Below, in pieces: positions 1 through 13,300 of a stretch of DNA of 64,000 nt (positions are counted from its first letter, which is position 1; each line of letters opens with the position of its first letter). Both the position numbers and the translations under genes were made by a program. The stretch comes from Maylandia zebra (Eukaryota; Chordata; Actinopteri; Cichliformes; Cichlidae): contig NC_135183.1 of assembly GCF_041146795.1 (NCBI RefSeq), positions 15,519,840 to 15,583,839 on the forward strand. Direction: 5' to 3'. Under the pieces are notes generated by a model, which was not told the DNA's origin, did no database searches, and saw nothing but the letters and a program-made list of their open reading frames with translations.

Positions 1-1555
1 GATTTCTTTATGGTTTTTCTTGTTTTAATTCTCTCATGTGTCGGAGTGACTTTCATCAATGAGTTGTCTAGTGATACATAAAGGGGACGTTATTAAAATC
101 CACATTGAATACGTCTAACAGATTTGTTGAAGAAAAGATCAAAATCCAGTTTTACCAGAGACTTTTGTGTTGAAGGATTTATGCAACAGTACATATGGAT
201 ACTTAAGAAGATCAGAGACTTCTGTCAGGAGGAGCTCATTGGCCTAAAACGTCTCCAAGCCGCTTGTCTAGTTTGGCTGCCGATGTTCGTTTTACATGTT
301 TTATCAATAAATGTTCCTGTTTCCTCTTTACAGCTATGACATGAGAATGTTAGCTCCATCTACACATGTGTGTGAGTTTATAATACAGCCACTGCTGCTA
401 GCAGACCATCTTATGCATTAATAAAGTTTATTAGGAAAAGTTCTCATTTCTATTAGTTACACCGCTCTACTAACCAGCTGTCAAAGGTTAACTGCAGGGT
501 TAAGACAGAGAGGCAGACAACCGCTCATGCTCATAGTCACACCTGTGGCCAATTTAGGATTGCCAGAAAACGCAACTCATGCATGTGATGGGACTGTGAG
601 AGGAAGTCAGAGAGAATCTACACAAGTGCTGGAACAACATGCAGGCTCCACAGATTTGACTACAACTGTTAAAGAAAAGGAAAATAAAGGAAAATGCAAT
701 ATCAAACAGCCTACTGGAAGGTTTGTTGTAGGACAGCTTAATACGTAATATAATTGTATATACCAAAATACCCAAGTGCCAACAGGCTGTCTAGCTAGCG
801 TTGGCTCCAGCCCGACCGCGACCCTGAGAAGTGGAAAAGTTCAATGGATGGATGTCTCCTGTGGTATTACTGACTGTTATTACTAGTTGGGACAGCTGGA
901 GGCACTACACCAGTGCAGGATCTGGTGTGTTCTATGGATCTGTGTCAGCCTGCTGTGTGTGATTCCTGAGTCAGGTTTATGGCGTTTTGCCCTGACATCG
1001 CATGTGATGAAGGTGGGAGTATGCCCACCAGAGACCAGCAGTTTGCACATAGATCCAATCTGGAAATAGGTGACGCAATCATATACATGCTGCAGAGAGC
1101 ATACTGCTTTCTAGATGTGCTCCAGAAGAAGGTTAAGGTTGCATTCACTGACCTTTCTTAAAGAAAGCTACTTTCTCCTTTCAGGTTTCTCATATAAAGC
1201 TAGAGCAGCAAGCGCTTCTGTCCATTTGGCCTCTTTAGAGTTTTGGTTTCAATCTTGAGAATGGTGTTTCTTTACTTTCTAGTAAGAGTGAGGTTTTGTT
1301 GTGGCCTTGGAGACCTTGACATTGAACCGCTTCCTTTTTCTGCTCCGATTTATTTTAATGGTGGAAGTTAATCGTGAATAAATTCCTACGATTTATTTGG
1401 AGGCTTAATCTGTGGTTTGCCCTGCTGGCACTTTTTAACTTCATGTGTCCTCTAGACTTTGCAGTAGAGGGAGTTATGGCAGCTTGGTTTAGTGCAAGGT
1501 AATTTCAGATGCAGCTTTTTAAAGAGCTCAACAACCATCACCATAAAGTACATCT
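1..1555. other. intergenic stretch
   Basis: Only short, unrelated frames. A retroposon-tail remnant (ggctccagcccgaccgcgac, then gaagtgg and atggatgg) is visible at 795-855. No splice-supported exons were recognised. Confidence 0.4.
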
Positions 1556-1559
1556 GTGC

Positions 1560-1705
1560 AGTTTGTCACAAGTGTGTCTGCTAGCTCATGGACAGCTGCT
1601 CTATTTCCCAGTGATTGAGAAAAATGACACTGAGATGGAGGAAGCTGTAAGATGAATTATTTTCAAAGGTAAGGGCTGCTCAGGAAGTGAAACTTTATCA
1701 TTTGA
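1560..1705 (+). repeat. unnamed dispersed repeat A, copy 1
   Basis: Shares acagctgctctatttccc, gagatggaggaag and ggtaagggctgctca with copies at 19715 and 38685. Confidence 0.45.
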
Positions 1706-2589
1706 AAAAGCAAATCTTACATATAATGTTCTAATTTATTTTAGTTTATATTTGGATATTAGATCTATAAACAATGTGTTGCTGAATTGTTTTGTGGAAG
1801 AAAACATTCAAAACTTAAGTTTGTGCTATTGAAAGTTTGCATGAAAAAAAAAAGTTTTGCAGGCTAAACTAGTTTGCAGCACTATGGTGAAGTTTTTCAG
1901 TGATGCTGTTAACAGGGTGTGTTGCTCCTGTTGGGTTACATCAGGTACTTTTTAGGATGTTTAAGGTAATGTGCTAAACTCTAAATCTTACACTAGCTTT
2001 ATGCTAACTGGGATTGGAAATCAACCATGTGGCGACCCTCAAAGACCAGTGAATGTCAGTGAAAGAAAGAAGCTTTAGATTTCATTATGGTTTTGCTTTT
2101 TTCATTCAAAGGAAAAATCCATCCTTATGCTTCACAGTTGTGGGGCGGTTGATTCAACAGGCACAGCTGAAGTTGCTGACTCTCAGTAAGTTAACTGTGT
2201 TCAAAGCAGTTAGGTCAGTCCAGCTCCACTTTACACTGCAGCTCCACTCTGGGTTTCCCTGCAGCCTCTGCGACGCCTCACTTCTCCCTCCCTCCCATGT
2301 TTGTCTCATCCGCCATTTCAAATAGGATTACAGCAATCCTGTGATGGTGGAAGAGGGAGAGGAGATTTGAGGAAGGAAGTAGAAATGTATCTGAAAATAG
2401 GGGCTGGAATTGTGAAGCAGTGATTAATGCATGCGCTGCTAGTTATGAGTAAAACTTTAACATCAGTGCAGTCAGCCAATGTAAATGTGTTAGTAGCAAA
2501 TGCAGAACACTGATACCCATTTGTTACCTTTCAAATTCAAAGTACAATTATATGCAGTAAATAAATAAATAAAAAATATACACAGCCAT

Positions 2590-2895
2590 CCTGTCTGGAT
2601 CAAAGCTCATTTAAAATGGACTGAGGAAAAGTGGAAAACTGCTCTAAAGTCAGGAGAATAAAAATGTTTATTTCTATTTGGAAAACAGAATGGCTTTTTA
2701 GTAGAAAGGTCCAGGTGCTGAACTGGCATGTCTGTAGTGCAAACCTTTGAACAACTGAAAAAGGCCAATGGAGACCAGGGACTGCTGAACAGCTGCAGTG
2801 CTCTGAAAGATGAGAATGGGACAATATTCCCTCCCAAAGCCCAGCAGCTGCTCTCCTCAGGTCTGGGCTGGAACGAAAACTATTTTTAAACAAAT
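2590..2895 (+). mobile_element. Tc1/mariner transposase relic
   Basis: Damaged plus-strand codons read LKWTEEKWKTAL (usually before WSDES), then VQVLNWHVCSANL (usually RVLNWPACSPDLSPIEN). The match continues into the C-terminal ends of this family (gaatgggacaatattccctc). Frameshifted, with deletions around both catalytic blocks. The minus-strand open frames here are artefacts. Confidence 0.65.
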
Positions 2896-3039
2896 ATCTC
2901 AACTTTCTACTCCTTACATTTTCAAAACAGGCTCATTACTTTTACCAATTTGCGGAACAGCAACACATAAAAGTTAGTCCTGTTTGTATATGAATCATCA
3001 GGGGATGTCGCATAAAAGATGAGAGAGTCAGAACCGTGT

Positions 3040-3809
3040 TTTCAAAGTCAGGAAGTCAGGTGTTAAAGTGGGACTGTGTTTTGTTTTTTTTAACCCCTAG
3101 TAGAAGACGAGCGAGCATAAAGGGAGTCACGTTTTTTAACCATCAGGTAATTTTAAATGCAACATTTCTATCAGCAAACGGCAAAGCACCCACTCACCAC
3201 TTTAATCACACTCAAGATCTTGTTCTGGCATATGACATAGAAACTGAACATTTAACAGTGTTTCCTGAAAACCCTCTTTGGTCTGATCATTTCCTAATAA
3301 CATGTGAATTTACAAGAATGGATCACACAGCAGTGGGGAGTAGAGTTCATCACAGATGTCTTTCTCAAAGCGCTTTAACTCAGTTTAAGAATATATTTCA
3401 GCCACAGTTATCTTCTTCAATGCCTTGTACCAACACTACCTGAACACTACTCCAACAGAGGTTGATTATCTTGTTAATAATTTTACGTATGACACTGGAT
3501 ACTGTAGCTCCTGTGAACAATAGAGCTTTAAAATCAGAAGTACCTGACTCCCTGGCAGCTAAATCGTAAGCTGGAGAGAAAATGGCGTATCACAAATGTA
3601 GAAGATCATTTAGAAACACTTTGCTGCTTTATAAGAAAGCCCTTCGCAAAGCCAGAACATCTTACTATTCATCACTGATTGAAGAAAATAAGAACAACCC
3701 TAAGTTTCTCTTCATCGCTGTAGCCAGAGCGCTGTTGAGACAAACATCCTTTTAACATAAACTTGTAATGACTTCATGAACTTCTTCCCAGATATCATTT
3801 TCACCATTA
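3040..3809 (+). mobile_element. Rex1/L2-type LINE relic, left part
   Basis: A frame ending at 3443 carries the C-terminal part of an apurinic-type endonuclease (HTQDLVLAYDIETEHLTVFP, then WSDHFLITCEF with the Ser-Asp-His catalytic end). Downstream codons up to 3785 continue the LINE with several stops and frameshifts. It is broken at 3809 by an inserted MITE and resumes at 4084. Confidence 0.8.
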
Positions 3810-4083
3810 CCCTCCTAAGACCTGAACTCTTTCATGGCATGCATTTTTAATTTCTCTTTGCTGTTTGGGCTGATTGGGACCTGATGAATGCAAAAACAAA
3901 GAATTACCTGATTTTAGTTTCTGAGAAAAATGAGATCCACATATGAAGACATTCGTTTAAAACGTCGATAGAACAGTGGCAGTATGTCCTCATGAGTGGA
4001 TATCAGAGCAAAATTTAGTATTTTGTTCTAGACAACCCAAAATGTGATGTCCACATATGTGGACGTCAGGTCCTAAGAGGTTA
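3810..4083. mobile_element. MITE inserted in the LINE, TTA target-site duplication
   Basis: The ends are inverted: ccctcctaagacctga at 3810 against the complement of gtcaggtcctaagagg ending at 4080. The flanking direct repeat is tta (3807-3809 and 4081-4083). It holds a perfect 16-bp palindrome gtccacatatgtggac at 4049-4064 and is non-coding. A 3-bp TTA duplication fits PIF/Harbinger-type transposition; the assignment is inferred from that alone. Confidence 0.85.
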
Positions 4084-4450
4084 GAGACAAAATTACTCAT
4101 AACCATCTCACAGACATAAAATTATGTACAGCTACTTTCAGTAGCGTTGATATTCATTTAGACTGTTTTCCTCCAGTTGATCTGAGTCAACTTCAGTAAT
4201 TACGTCCTCCAAACCATCAATGTGTCTTTCAGACCCCATTCATACAAGACTGCTCATAAAAGTCCTACCATTAATGAAGTTTCAGTCCTAAATATGATCA
4301 GCCTATCTATAATAATTGTCTATGTACCACAGACCATGAAAGGTGGCAGTATTTAAACCATTACTTAAAAAGCTCCAAGCTTCTTTTTTTATCTCAAAAA
4401 TCGTTGAAAGAGTGATTTTCAAACAGCTGACTGATCATCTGCAGAGGAAT
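4084..4450 (+). mobile_element. Rex1/L2-type LINE relic, right part
   Basis: Continues the LINE after the MITE: tacagctactttcagtagc, agaccccattcatacaagac, ggcagtatttaaaccattac and then the reverse-transcriptase start (SKIVERVIFKQLTDHLQRN in a damaged frame). It aligns with the copy at 47470-47960. No catalytic YADD region follows. Confidence 0.8.
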
Positions 4451-5335
4451 TGTCATGGTCCTGGGTGTGGTGACCCAGTGTTCATGTCTTTTTGAGTTTT
4501 GTTAATATTCCTTGGTTTTGTGTCAGTCATTGTTTTGGTTCTCTTTATTGTTTTTGTGCTTATGTTATAGTTTTTAGTCTTTAGGTTTCTGACTCCGTGT
4601 TCCAGGTGCCCTCTCTGTCTCTCCAAATCAGTCATGCCCCCCTGTTCCCAGCATTAAGGTTGTGTGTCTCCGTCCACGTCTGACTATTTGTTGTGCTTCC
4701 TGTTTTATTTTGATAGTCCTTGTCCTATGTTCAGGTCACGTCACGTATACCAAGTGTAAGATGCAGACAAGCCCTGCACAATTCAAGAAAAAAACTAGAG
4801 ACCAGACAGAATCAGAGCTAAAAAACCCTCCTGTGTTATTTTTCTTCTTGAAAGCAGAGTCGGTTTTTATTGACATATTTGAATTATTATACATCACAGT
4901 GTGCCACGCTCTCTCTGCTGATGTGAGGAAATGGAGCTCACCCACCAGTCTTGGTCTTTCTCGCTTTCTGTTATCTATATGACAGTAATCATTGTATATT
5001 ATTTATATAATATGTATTTGATGAAGCTTTCCAAAGGCTCATTAATAAGACAAAAGTATTTCTTATGTGATTTCTTGGTTAATCGATGGATTACTCTATA
5101 GCCCTAATTAAAATCAAACATTAATTACTCCGAAAGAAACATCAATTGCATCCTCCTTCATACCACCCACTGGTTAGAATGCTTGGTACTATTGTTTTCT
5201 CTATTTACATGATTGTGACTTGGAGGGGCACTCAGGTGGTCATTAGAAAAGGGTAGGTTGTGGCAGTAAAGACCAGCAACAATGATTTGTTGGTATTTAA
5301 AATGATCCAAGAAAACATTGCCCATATTATTATTT
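4451..5335. other. intergenic stretch, partly repeat-derived
   Basis: 4450-4740 is T-rich and looks like a decayed repeat (blocks of gttttggttctctttattg type). 5035-5110 matches 30057-30150. No exon or RNA gene was recognised. Confidence 0.35.
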
Positions 5336-5339
5336 TTAC

Positions 5340-5560
5340 ATTGTCAACAGCAGCCAGACTGTTGATACAGGCCAGGTTGGCCCTATGGGCTGTTCAAGCC
5401 AAATTCTGAGCCAAGCATCTGCAGTCTCAGCAGAGATGGAGATCGACCACATTGGTTCTTCCAGGATTGCTGTGCCCACTGCAACCATCTGATCGCTCAT
5501 ATTTGGAATTTCTTCTCCACCTCCAAGACCTCTGGGATGTCTCTGATGAAAAGTGACACA
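5340..5560 (+). mobile_element. non-autonomous DNA-transposon-like repeat, 5' segment
   Basis: Blocks gtctcagcagagatggagat and gctgtgcccactgcaacc belong to the same fish repeat as 32525-32880, in an earlier part of it. The minus-strand open frame across it is not a gene. Confidence 0.5.
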
Positions 5561-5689
5561 GACGATATAAAAAGACAAAAGAATTTAACCGTGTGTTAAG
5601 GATCTCTCCTTTTGTTACATACTGGTTCATAGTTTGCTCTGTAATGTGTTCAAACATTACGTAACTTTAATTTAAAAGTACGAAATGCG

Positions 5690-6000
5690 TTATTTCAGGT
5701 TCTTTCATTTGAGTTCTGAGGCCTGAGAGCAGCTCAGAAACAGCCCGTCCACCTGCTTCCGATTCGCTCCTGTCTTTGTCTGTTGCCCGACAGCGCGCAC
5801 ACTTTCATAAGCGGCTCTGCGTGATTGGCAGCTCTGTCAGCCACTCACATGGCGCAAAGCGTCAGTTTTACGTTAACTCCGGTTTGCTAACCAATCAGGA
5901 CAAATGTTAAACATTCAAGACGCAATACGGACTCCAAGACTCGCCATGTTGGTGAGGGAAGCCCCCGAAGCCCTCTGTGGGATTTTTAATGCAAGCTATC
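5690..6000. promoter_or_regulatory. GC-rich, CCAAT-bearing patch
   Basis: A CpG-richer island in AT-rich DNA, with gtgattggcag (inverted CCAAT) near 5821 and aaccaatcagg near 5889. An atgttg followed by gtgagg donor-like sequence sits near 5946. This resembles a small promoter, but no gene was found attached to it. Confidence 0.35.
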
Positions 6001-6530
6001 CTGATTACAGGACGGATTCAATCAGTGTAGCGTTCTTCTTCACTTTGTAGTTCCAGTATTAACGTCTTACTAGGATTATTGAATATTTCCTTTAATAGTA
6101 AAGAACCTACTACGCATTATGAAAATGTCCAAAAAAAAAAATGCAGCCCTGTCCACAGAGAATATTTTCATATTAATATGTTCACACTTTCTCCTCCTTT
6201 GGATCCATAACGCCTTTCCAATCCTGCCACCAAGCTTCCGTCCTCCCTCCTCTCCCTCCTCTCTATATCTCGCTACCTTGTCCAGCCTTTCTCTTTCCCA
6301 TTCTTATACAGAAGTACTATAACTGGGAACAAATAGAAAGACAATAGAAGCAATAGTCAGTTACGAAAAAAACGAACATAAAATGCGATCTTGGCACATC
6401 TTGGCACGTAGGCTAAGCATATATAACAACCACTACACATACAATTCATACATGTAGTACTGAGAGAAACTGATTGCATTATTCCTTTAAAAAAAGTCAA
6501 AGAAAATCTTATTGCATGTTCACTTCCGAA

Positions 6531-6577
6531 GGATAATAATAATAATGATAATAATAATAATAATAATAATAATAATA
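6531..6577. repeat. (AAT)n microsatellite
   Basis: About fourteen aat units with a gat interruption. Confidence 0.95.
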
Positions 6578-6899
6578 GAAGTAGTGTAATATAGCATGAT
6601 GACAGCTTTTTAAATGACACTGGAAATACTTTAGTACTTTTACTGAAGTAAAATCTAGGTGCCTGCCCATTATGCTGTTGGGGTATTTTACCTCAGCATC
6701 GCTCCTTTCAATACGCGTAATTAGGCGATGCTTCTTACACAACTGAACAGCAGATGTATGACAGTAAAATGGTCTGTATAGTAAAGCGTCGAAATTCTAA
6801 TATAATTATATAAATCTACACATTTGCACTCCACTGACATGTCCTCAGGGACTCAATGGCTGCCGGCGCTACCGGGCCCTCTGACCGCCACCAGTAGGC

Positions 6900-7012
6900 A
6901 ACGGGTGAAGTGTCTTGCCCAAGGACACAATGACCGAGACTGCCAAGCCGGGGCTCGAACCGGCAACCTTCCGATTACAAGGCGAACTCCCAACTCTTGA
7001 GCCACGATATTG
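6900..7012 (-). repeat. SINE-like fragment
   Basis: Blocks gtgaagtgtcttgcccaagg, acacaatgacc and ggctcgaaccggcaaccttc (a tRNA B-box-like stretch on one strand) mark a tRNA-related retroposon piece just upstream of the ptma promoter. Confidence 0.55.
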
Positions 7013-7159
7013 TAGTATGAAGTATAAAGTGCAGGCTCTAGCTTGTGAAATTGTTCAAGTTAAACATGCACTGTGTGTGTGTGCAACACAGCATGTGTGA
7101 GATTTATAGTGTATCAATGTCAGGACCCACACACACACTCACAAGGAGGGCTGGGTATT

Positions 7160-7398
7160 GTTTTCCCCTCGCCAATAGTAGGCTGGACATTGTCAAAGCC
7201 AAACCACCAATCACAGTTCGCTTCTGGACACCCTTCTCCGCCCACTGCTCTATAAAGAAGGGAGCTCCAGCTGGCGGACAAGCAGCTGACAGCGCAACGA
7301 TTATCTTAACACAGCAGCTGGAATAATTACAATACGTTCATTTTTATTTTTTGCTATATTCTGACTGGATATTAATAATTTCCTTTTATATATCTAAT
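7160..7398 (+). promoter_or_regulatory. ptma: ptma promoter and 5' UTR
   Basis: A TATAAAG box lies at 7251-7257. Upstream are a GC box (CCGCCC, 7238-7243) and two CCAAT boxes (7207-7211 and 7172-7176). This is a classical core promoter layout and places the start of transcription at roughly 7280, giving a 5' UTR of about 120 bases before the start codon at 7399. The start site is inferred from the TATA spacing. The surrounding DNA is CpG-rich into the first intron. Confidence 0.8.
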
Positions 7399-10300
7399 AT
7401 GGCAGACAGCCAGGTGGAAAGCAGCGGAGAACTGAGCACCAAGGTAAGGACAATAGAAGGAGACAGGGCACGATGCTTTTTCTAACTCTTGCTTCCATTT
7501 ATAACTGTAACATGTTACTAATTTTTCTATTTTAAGCACAGTGCGTATGAAAAAGAAGACTACCAGTTTTCTAGATGATATTCATTATGACCTGCTTGTA
7601 TGCACGAAATTCTAATATAAATCTACACATTTGTCATCCATTGACATCGGAGCTAATGGATGAGGAATAAAGACGGGCTTATTAAGGTACTAGTTTTGGC
7701 ACAGGGAACATTTCTAAGCTTCCTCGGTGGGCAGCTTAATACCGCCTCCCAGTTTCATTTAGAGTCAGACATGCAGAGATTGTAGGATGCCTGTCTGTCA
7801 TTTCACAAACTACATATACGGCCGCTGTACTCGTCAATGCAGGTGTGTGTTCTGTGAGGGCTGTCCCGATCTGTCGCCAAACTCTCGGATAGTTGAGGGA
7901 ACTGAACCGGCTGAGGCGCGCAGAACTATTACTTTTACTGTTTGGGGAACGTTTAGAAGTCGAAGCAGTGACCGAAAGCAAATAAAGACCTTCAGGGATG
8001 GAGGTAGGATAGCAGAGTGGGTTATCTCCCGCCCGGCACCGAGTGTTTCCATTCACGACCGCGGGACTATCACAGAGCCACATCTAGTCTTGTTAAACTA
8101 CTGTTCTGGTTTTGGTTTAACATAGTAAATATCGGCTTCATTGTTAGTGCTTCTGATACGTATTCGTGTAATCATTCACAAAAGCAAATGGTAGTTCCGC
8201 TGCGGTGAAACGGCGTGGACACGCATGTTTCTAACTGTCCAGCTCTGTGTTGTCTGTAACTCCAGTGACGCGATCGAGCAATAATCTGAGTTTATGCATG
8301 TGGAGCTCCACCTCACTGCTACTGTGGCCCTCAGCGGAGCTGGGAGCGTGTCGTCACGGTGGAGGCAGGCTGCTGTGCCCGACCCTCGGGCCTCTCTTCT
8401 TCTTTAACCGAGTTTTCTTTAATGTCTCAGTTTCCTCGCGCCTCGTGTACCCGCTGGTACTGTAGTACTGAGTGATGCCGAGGGGACGCTGGTGGTTTCT
8501 GCTCAGTTTGTTTCCGAGCAGCTCCATTTCAAACAAAGGCTGACAGCGAGCGACGCGGCGCAGGGTGTTCTACAGGTACACGCTAATTCAAACAGCTGGC
8601 GCGCGAGCCGTGCCCGTGAAGCTGTGCATGTCTGTCTGCAAGCCGACTCGCGCGCTCCACGAGGGGTGGAAGCCTTCCTTTCGTCTAACCAGGTGCCATT
8701 CTAGGTTCAAACTCTTAGGGGGGCTCAGCTCCCAATCATAATGTGCTGTTCATAATATGCTCTTTGCAAATGTAATCAGCCCTTCTTACATCAGCAGACC
8801 TCAGGTCAATTGAATATTCATTACACCTTCAAAAGCAGCCTAATTAGTTGGATAACCTAGTGTAGTGTCTAAGAATAATTCAGAGTAAGTAGAAATTTCA
8901 GTCTAATCCACTCGTTTTAATGTGGAGCCTTTAGTTATCAAACCCAAGGCAAAGGCTCAGTGTTTTAAGAACTATTTATGGCAATCAGATAAGATGAGAG
9001 ACATGGAGATTATTTCAGTCTCTTAACCACACAGAGGCAGTCCAACAACTCATCAAGCACTTAAACTAGCACACAGACACTGGAAAACCACTCCAAAGAC
9101 CTGGAGTGGCAGGGTGCAAACGCGCGTTTTATTATGCAAACTCAGCACAGAGCATCATGTACCCCAATTTCACGAGTGAAGAATAGATTTGTAGTCCTGT
9201 TCAGCCATGTTTAGAAGGAATCCTGTGAAATGCTGCATTCATGTAAATATGCTCTGTTTAGAGCGTGCTACTGGAAAGCAGAGTGAGCGTTCATGAAAGG
9301 CACCGAAAACTACTTTGTTAAAAATAACTTTTGTTTTTCCAGCCAACTGCAACTTAAAGCGTCGAAGCACTGTGTTTGTAAACGATAACTGGCATCCCAT
9401 TTCCACAGAGGTGAGGACAGGAGGGAAAAACCCGAGAGGTTTTGCGCTCATACTGACAAAAATATTCACTTTGAGTATTTGTTTTCTATTTGTTTTAGGC
9501 ATAGATAAATAATGATGATGCGGTAATTAGTCTTTTGTCTAATCTTTTGGTTTGTGGTGATGAGAGGCTTTCTCTGTGGTGTTTCCTTATTTTGAGGAAA
9601 GCTGAAATGTGGAGATCACGGTTGTTGTTTTCAAGGCAAACTGCCATGGCTGCCATACCCTCTGTGTAGGTGACTTAATGAAATTGTACTTCAGATACTT
9701 CATTATCTGACAGTTTGTATCACTATTGGAATTTTATATAAAGTCACCCAGCTGTACAGCTAAAAAAAAAAAAAAAAATTAATAAATTTTTGATTTGCTT
9801 TTTCTCATTGCTTTTTTTATTCCTAGTATTTTGTTTGTTTGTTTTTTTTGTTTCTACACAAAAACAAAGAACTATTGAGAACATGCATCTTAGGTCATAC
9901 AAATGCCTACTAAACCAGTTAAAACCATGTGAAATGGTCATTTTATTTTGTTTTAATTCATCATGGCATGACTTTGCAGAGAAATTGCAAAAGGCAGTCT
10001 TCCTTCAGTGGAAGGATAAGATGATGTGGTTTAAAAATGCCATGTGGCTGCTTTCCTCCTCTACTTTCATGGCATGTATGTTTTTTGTTTCTGGACTATG
10101 ATGAGCAAACCTGGATGCAGCTGGAGAAGCTTCAGCTTAAGTGGTTATTGTTGGCATTACTGTGATTCTTATAGGAGGTGCGCTGATTTGGTGAGTAAAT
10201 AATTTACTTTTTCTGCCTTCTTGCAGTGTCAGGTTTATAAACTTGCTAGCCAGTGTTAGCCTAGCCTTGTAGCATGCTGCCGCCTCTCGGCTTCTGTTGG

Positions 10301-13300
10301 TTAAAAAAACATAAACCCTGCAGCTTTAACTTTTTCGTTTACATTTCTCTCAGTGAAACTAACTGTTGTTGATTCGAAATGGGAAAGGTGAGCTTATAAA
10401 TCATTAGATAAGAGACGAGACGTTTTCGCAGCTCTTGACAAGACACAAATGAACAACTACAGGCCGATCTCAAATCTCCCGTTTTTAAGTAAGATCATTG
10501 AAAAAGCAGTTTCCCAACAGCTCAGTTACTTCTTAAAACAGAATAATTGCTACGATGCCTTCCAGTCAGGTTTTAGACAGAACCACAGCACTGAAACTGC
10601 TCTGACCAAAGTGTTTAATGACATATGTCTGAATACAGACAGTGGAAAAATGTCAGTCCTAGTTTTATTGGATCTCAGTGCAGCATTTGATACAGTTGAC
10701 CACAACATATTACTCAAACGACTGGAGAACTGGACAGGTCTTTCAGGAACTGTACTAAACTGGTTCAAAACATACGTAGAAAACAGGAAATACTTTGTAT
10801 CAATAGGTAACTTCACATCTGAGCAGACAAGTATCACATGTGGAGTTCCCCAAGGTTCCATCTTGGGACCCCTTCTGTTTAACATCTACATGCTCCCACT
10901 GGCACAGATTATAAACAACAACAAAATAAACTATCACAGCTATGCAGATGACACACAAATATATATCACAATGTCACCAGGAGACCGAGGCCCTGTACAG
11001 GCTCTTGGTAAATGCATTGAGGAAATCAATGACTGGTTGTGCCACAATTTTCTCCAGCTAAACAAAAACAAAACTGAGGTAATAGTCTTTGGTGCCAAAG
11101 AAAAACGATTACAGGTCACCAGAGAACTTCAATCTATACACCTAAAAACCACAAACCAGAAGAGAAATTTGGGTGTAGTGATGGATGCAGGCCTAAACTT
11201 AGAAAAACACATGAAGACAATAACAAAGTCAGCTTACTATCACCTCAAGAATATATCAAGGATAAAAGATCTGATGTCTCAACAGGACCTGGAAAAACTA
11301 GTCCATGCATTCATCTTTAGTAGGCTTGATTACTGTAACAGCATCTTTACAGGTCTACCTAAAAAATCAGTCAGACAACTACAGCTCATTCAGAACTCTG
11401 CTGCTCGAGTCCTCACTAAGACCAAAAAAGTGGACCACATCAGTCCAGCTCTGAGGTCCTTACACTGGCTGCCTGTCCGTCAGAGGATAGACTTTAAAGT
11501 TCTGATGCTGGCCTATAAAGCTCTGAATGGTTTAGGACTAAAATACATCAGTGACCTCCTGACCCAGTATGAACCATCCAGATCCCTCAGGTCATCTGGA
11601 TCCGGTCTTTTATCAGTTCCCAGAGTCAGAACCAGACACGGGGAAGCTGCATTCAGCTTTTATGCTCCTTATATCTGGAACAAACTCCCAGAAAGCCTCA
11701 GATCAGCTGAAACACTCAGTTTATTTAAATCCAGGTTGAAGACTCACCTGTTCTCAGCTGCATTTGAATAAAGCACCAAATCCACACTTTAAGCTTAAAT
11801 TTCAAAACTTACATTTAACTACTGATTTTATCTACTGTTCTGATTTTATCTGTTTTGATTTTATATACTGTTGTTTGTTTGTTTGTTTGTTAATTAGTTA
11901 GTTAGTTTATTTGCTTGTTTTATTCAATTTTAAATCATGCTTTTTATTTGTTCTTGTTTCTAATGTCTCTGTAAAGCACTTTGAATCACCTTGTTGTTGA
12001 ATTGTGCTATACAAATAAACTTGCCTTGCCTCTTAGCAGCGTTGTCATGTTTTCACCTCACACAAACTGTTAGGTGGCAAAAGCACAATAATTTACAAGC
12101 ATGTATTCAAACTCCTGCATTTGTTTTAATGCTTTATGGCTACATCTGCGGCATCTGTGAATGTCAAATCTAGCCATTCTTTATCAACATAAACAAACTG
12201 CTTTTACATTACTGCTTTTACAGTTCCCATTTCTGTATAGCTGTATATCTCAGATTTCTGTAAAGTTATTTATTTCATATTCTGTATAGTTTTTCATATT
12301 TATATCCTGTTCATAGCCTGTACTCACTACAGCCTTTACATACTTAGTTATAGAATATTCACAACATACTTCATACCGTGTACATTATAACATACCATAA
12401 TAGACCCATTTCTGTAGTATACTTACATATCTATACTATTGCTAATATATATTGTAATATATCTATATCACTAAAGCACTTCTGGATGGATGCAAACTGC
12501 ATTTCGTTGCCCTGTACCTGTGCATGTGCAATGACAATAAAGTTGAATTCTATTCTATTTAACTAGCAACATTTCTGCTTAGTTACATTTTTAAAAAAGT
12601 AGTCTTAATACCATTACTTTTTACTAAAAACTGTATTCGTATACAAGTTTTGTTGTGAAAGTCAAATTTAAGACATCCAGAAACATTTTGGGGTAGCCTG
12701 TGTTAGATATAAACACAGCCACAAGTTTTATCTGGTCATCTTGCTTATTAGAAACTGTAACAAGAAACTGTAACAAGTAACAACTTTAACAACATTAAGT
12801 TCTATGTTGTAAACAACAGAACTTTATGTTGTAAGTTATCTATGGTTGCACAGCCATTAGGCATCTAATCTGCTTCTGAATAATTTGCTGGTTTTTATTC
12901 TTGTTTTCTTTCTTTCTTTTTTCTTTTTACTTTGTCAGAGATTTCTCAGAGAGTTTGCAGAATTGTCGTTAGACTGAAAGAGTTTAATGATTGCCCACAT
13001 TACACTGAACTCTTGCAAGTCTAGAAAAGGAGCTGTTGGACAGACATCAGTTGAGTGGTAAGTATTTTTTGTTTTCCAGTAGATTAGTAATATTCAGTGT
13101 CATCTATATCAATCATGCTAAATGTTTAATCATACTTTAGACCAACCTGTTTTACTCCTCTAATTTATTCTTTGGCTTTGGGAAATTGTTTCTTTACCAA
13201 GCTTTTCGTGCTTTGTTATTAGTCCTCAGATATGACTGCATTATGCTGTTGTCCTCAGACGCATTAAAGCAGGACTTTGTGTACATTTCATTAGACATGT

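Noticed and set aside
5336..5657. Two minus-strand frames upstream of the CCAAT-bearing patch
   Set aside because: The underlying DNA matches a dispersed transposon-like repeat better than any gene.
7736..8125. Both-strand frames of about 112-115 codons in ptma intron 1
   Set aside because: They lie in the CpG island, mirror each other on opposite strands, and have no recognisable domain.
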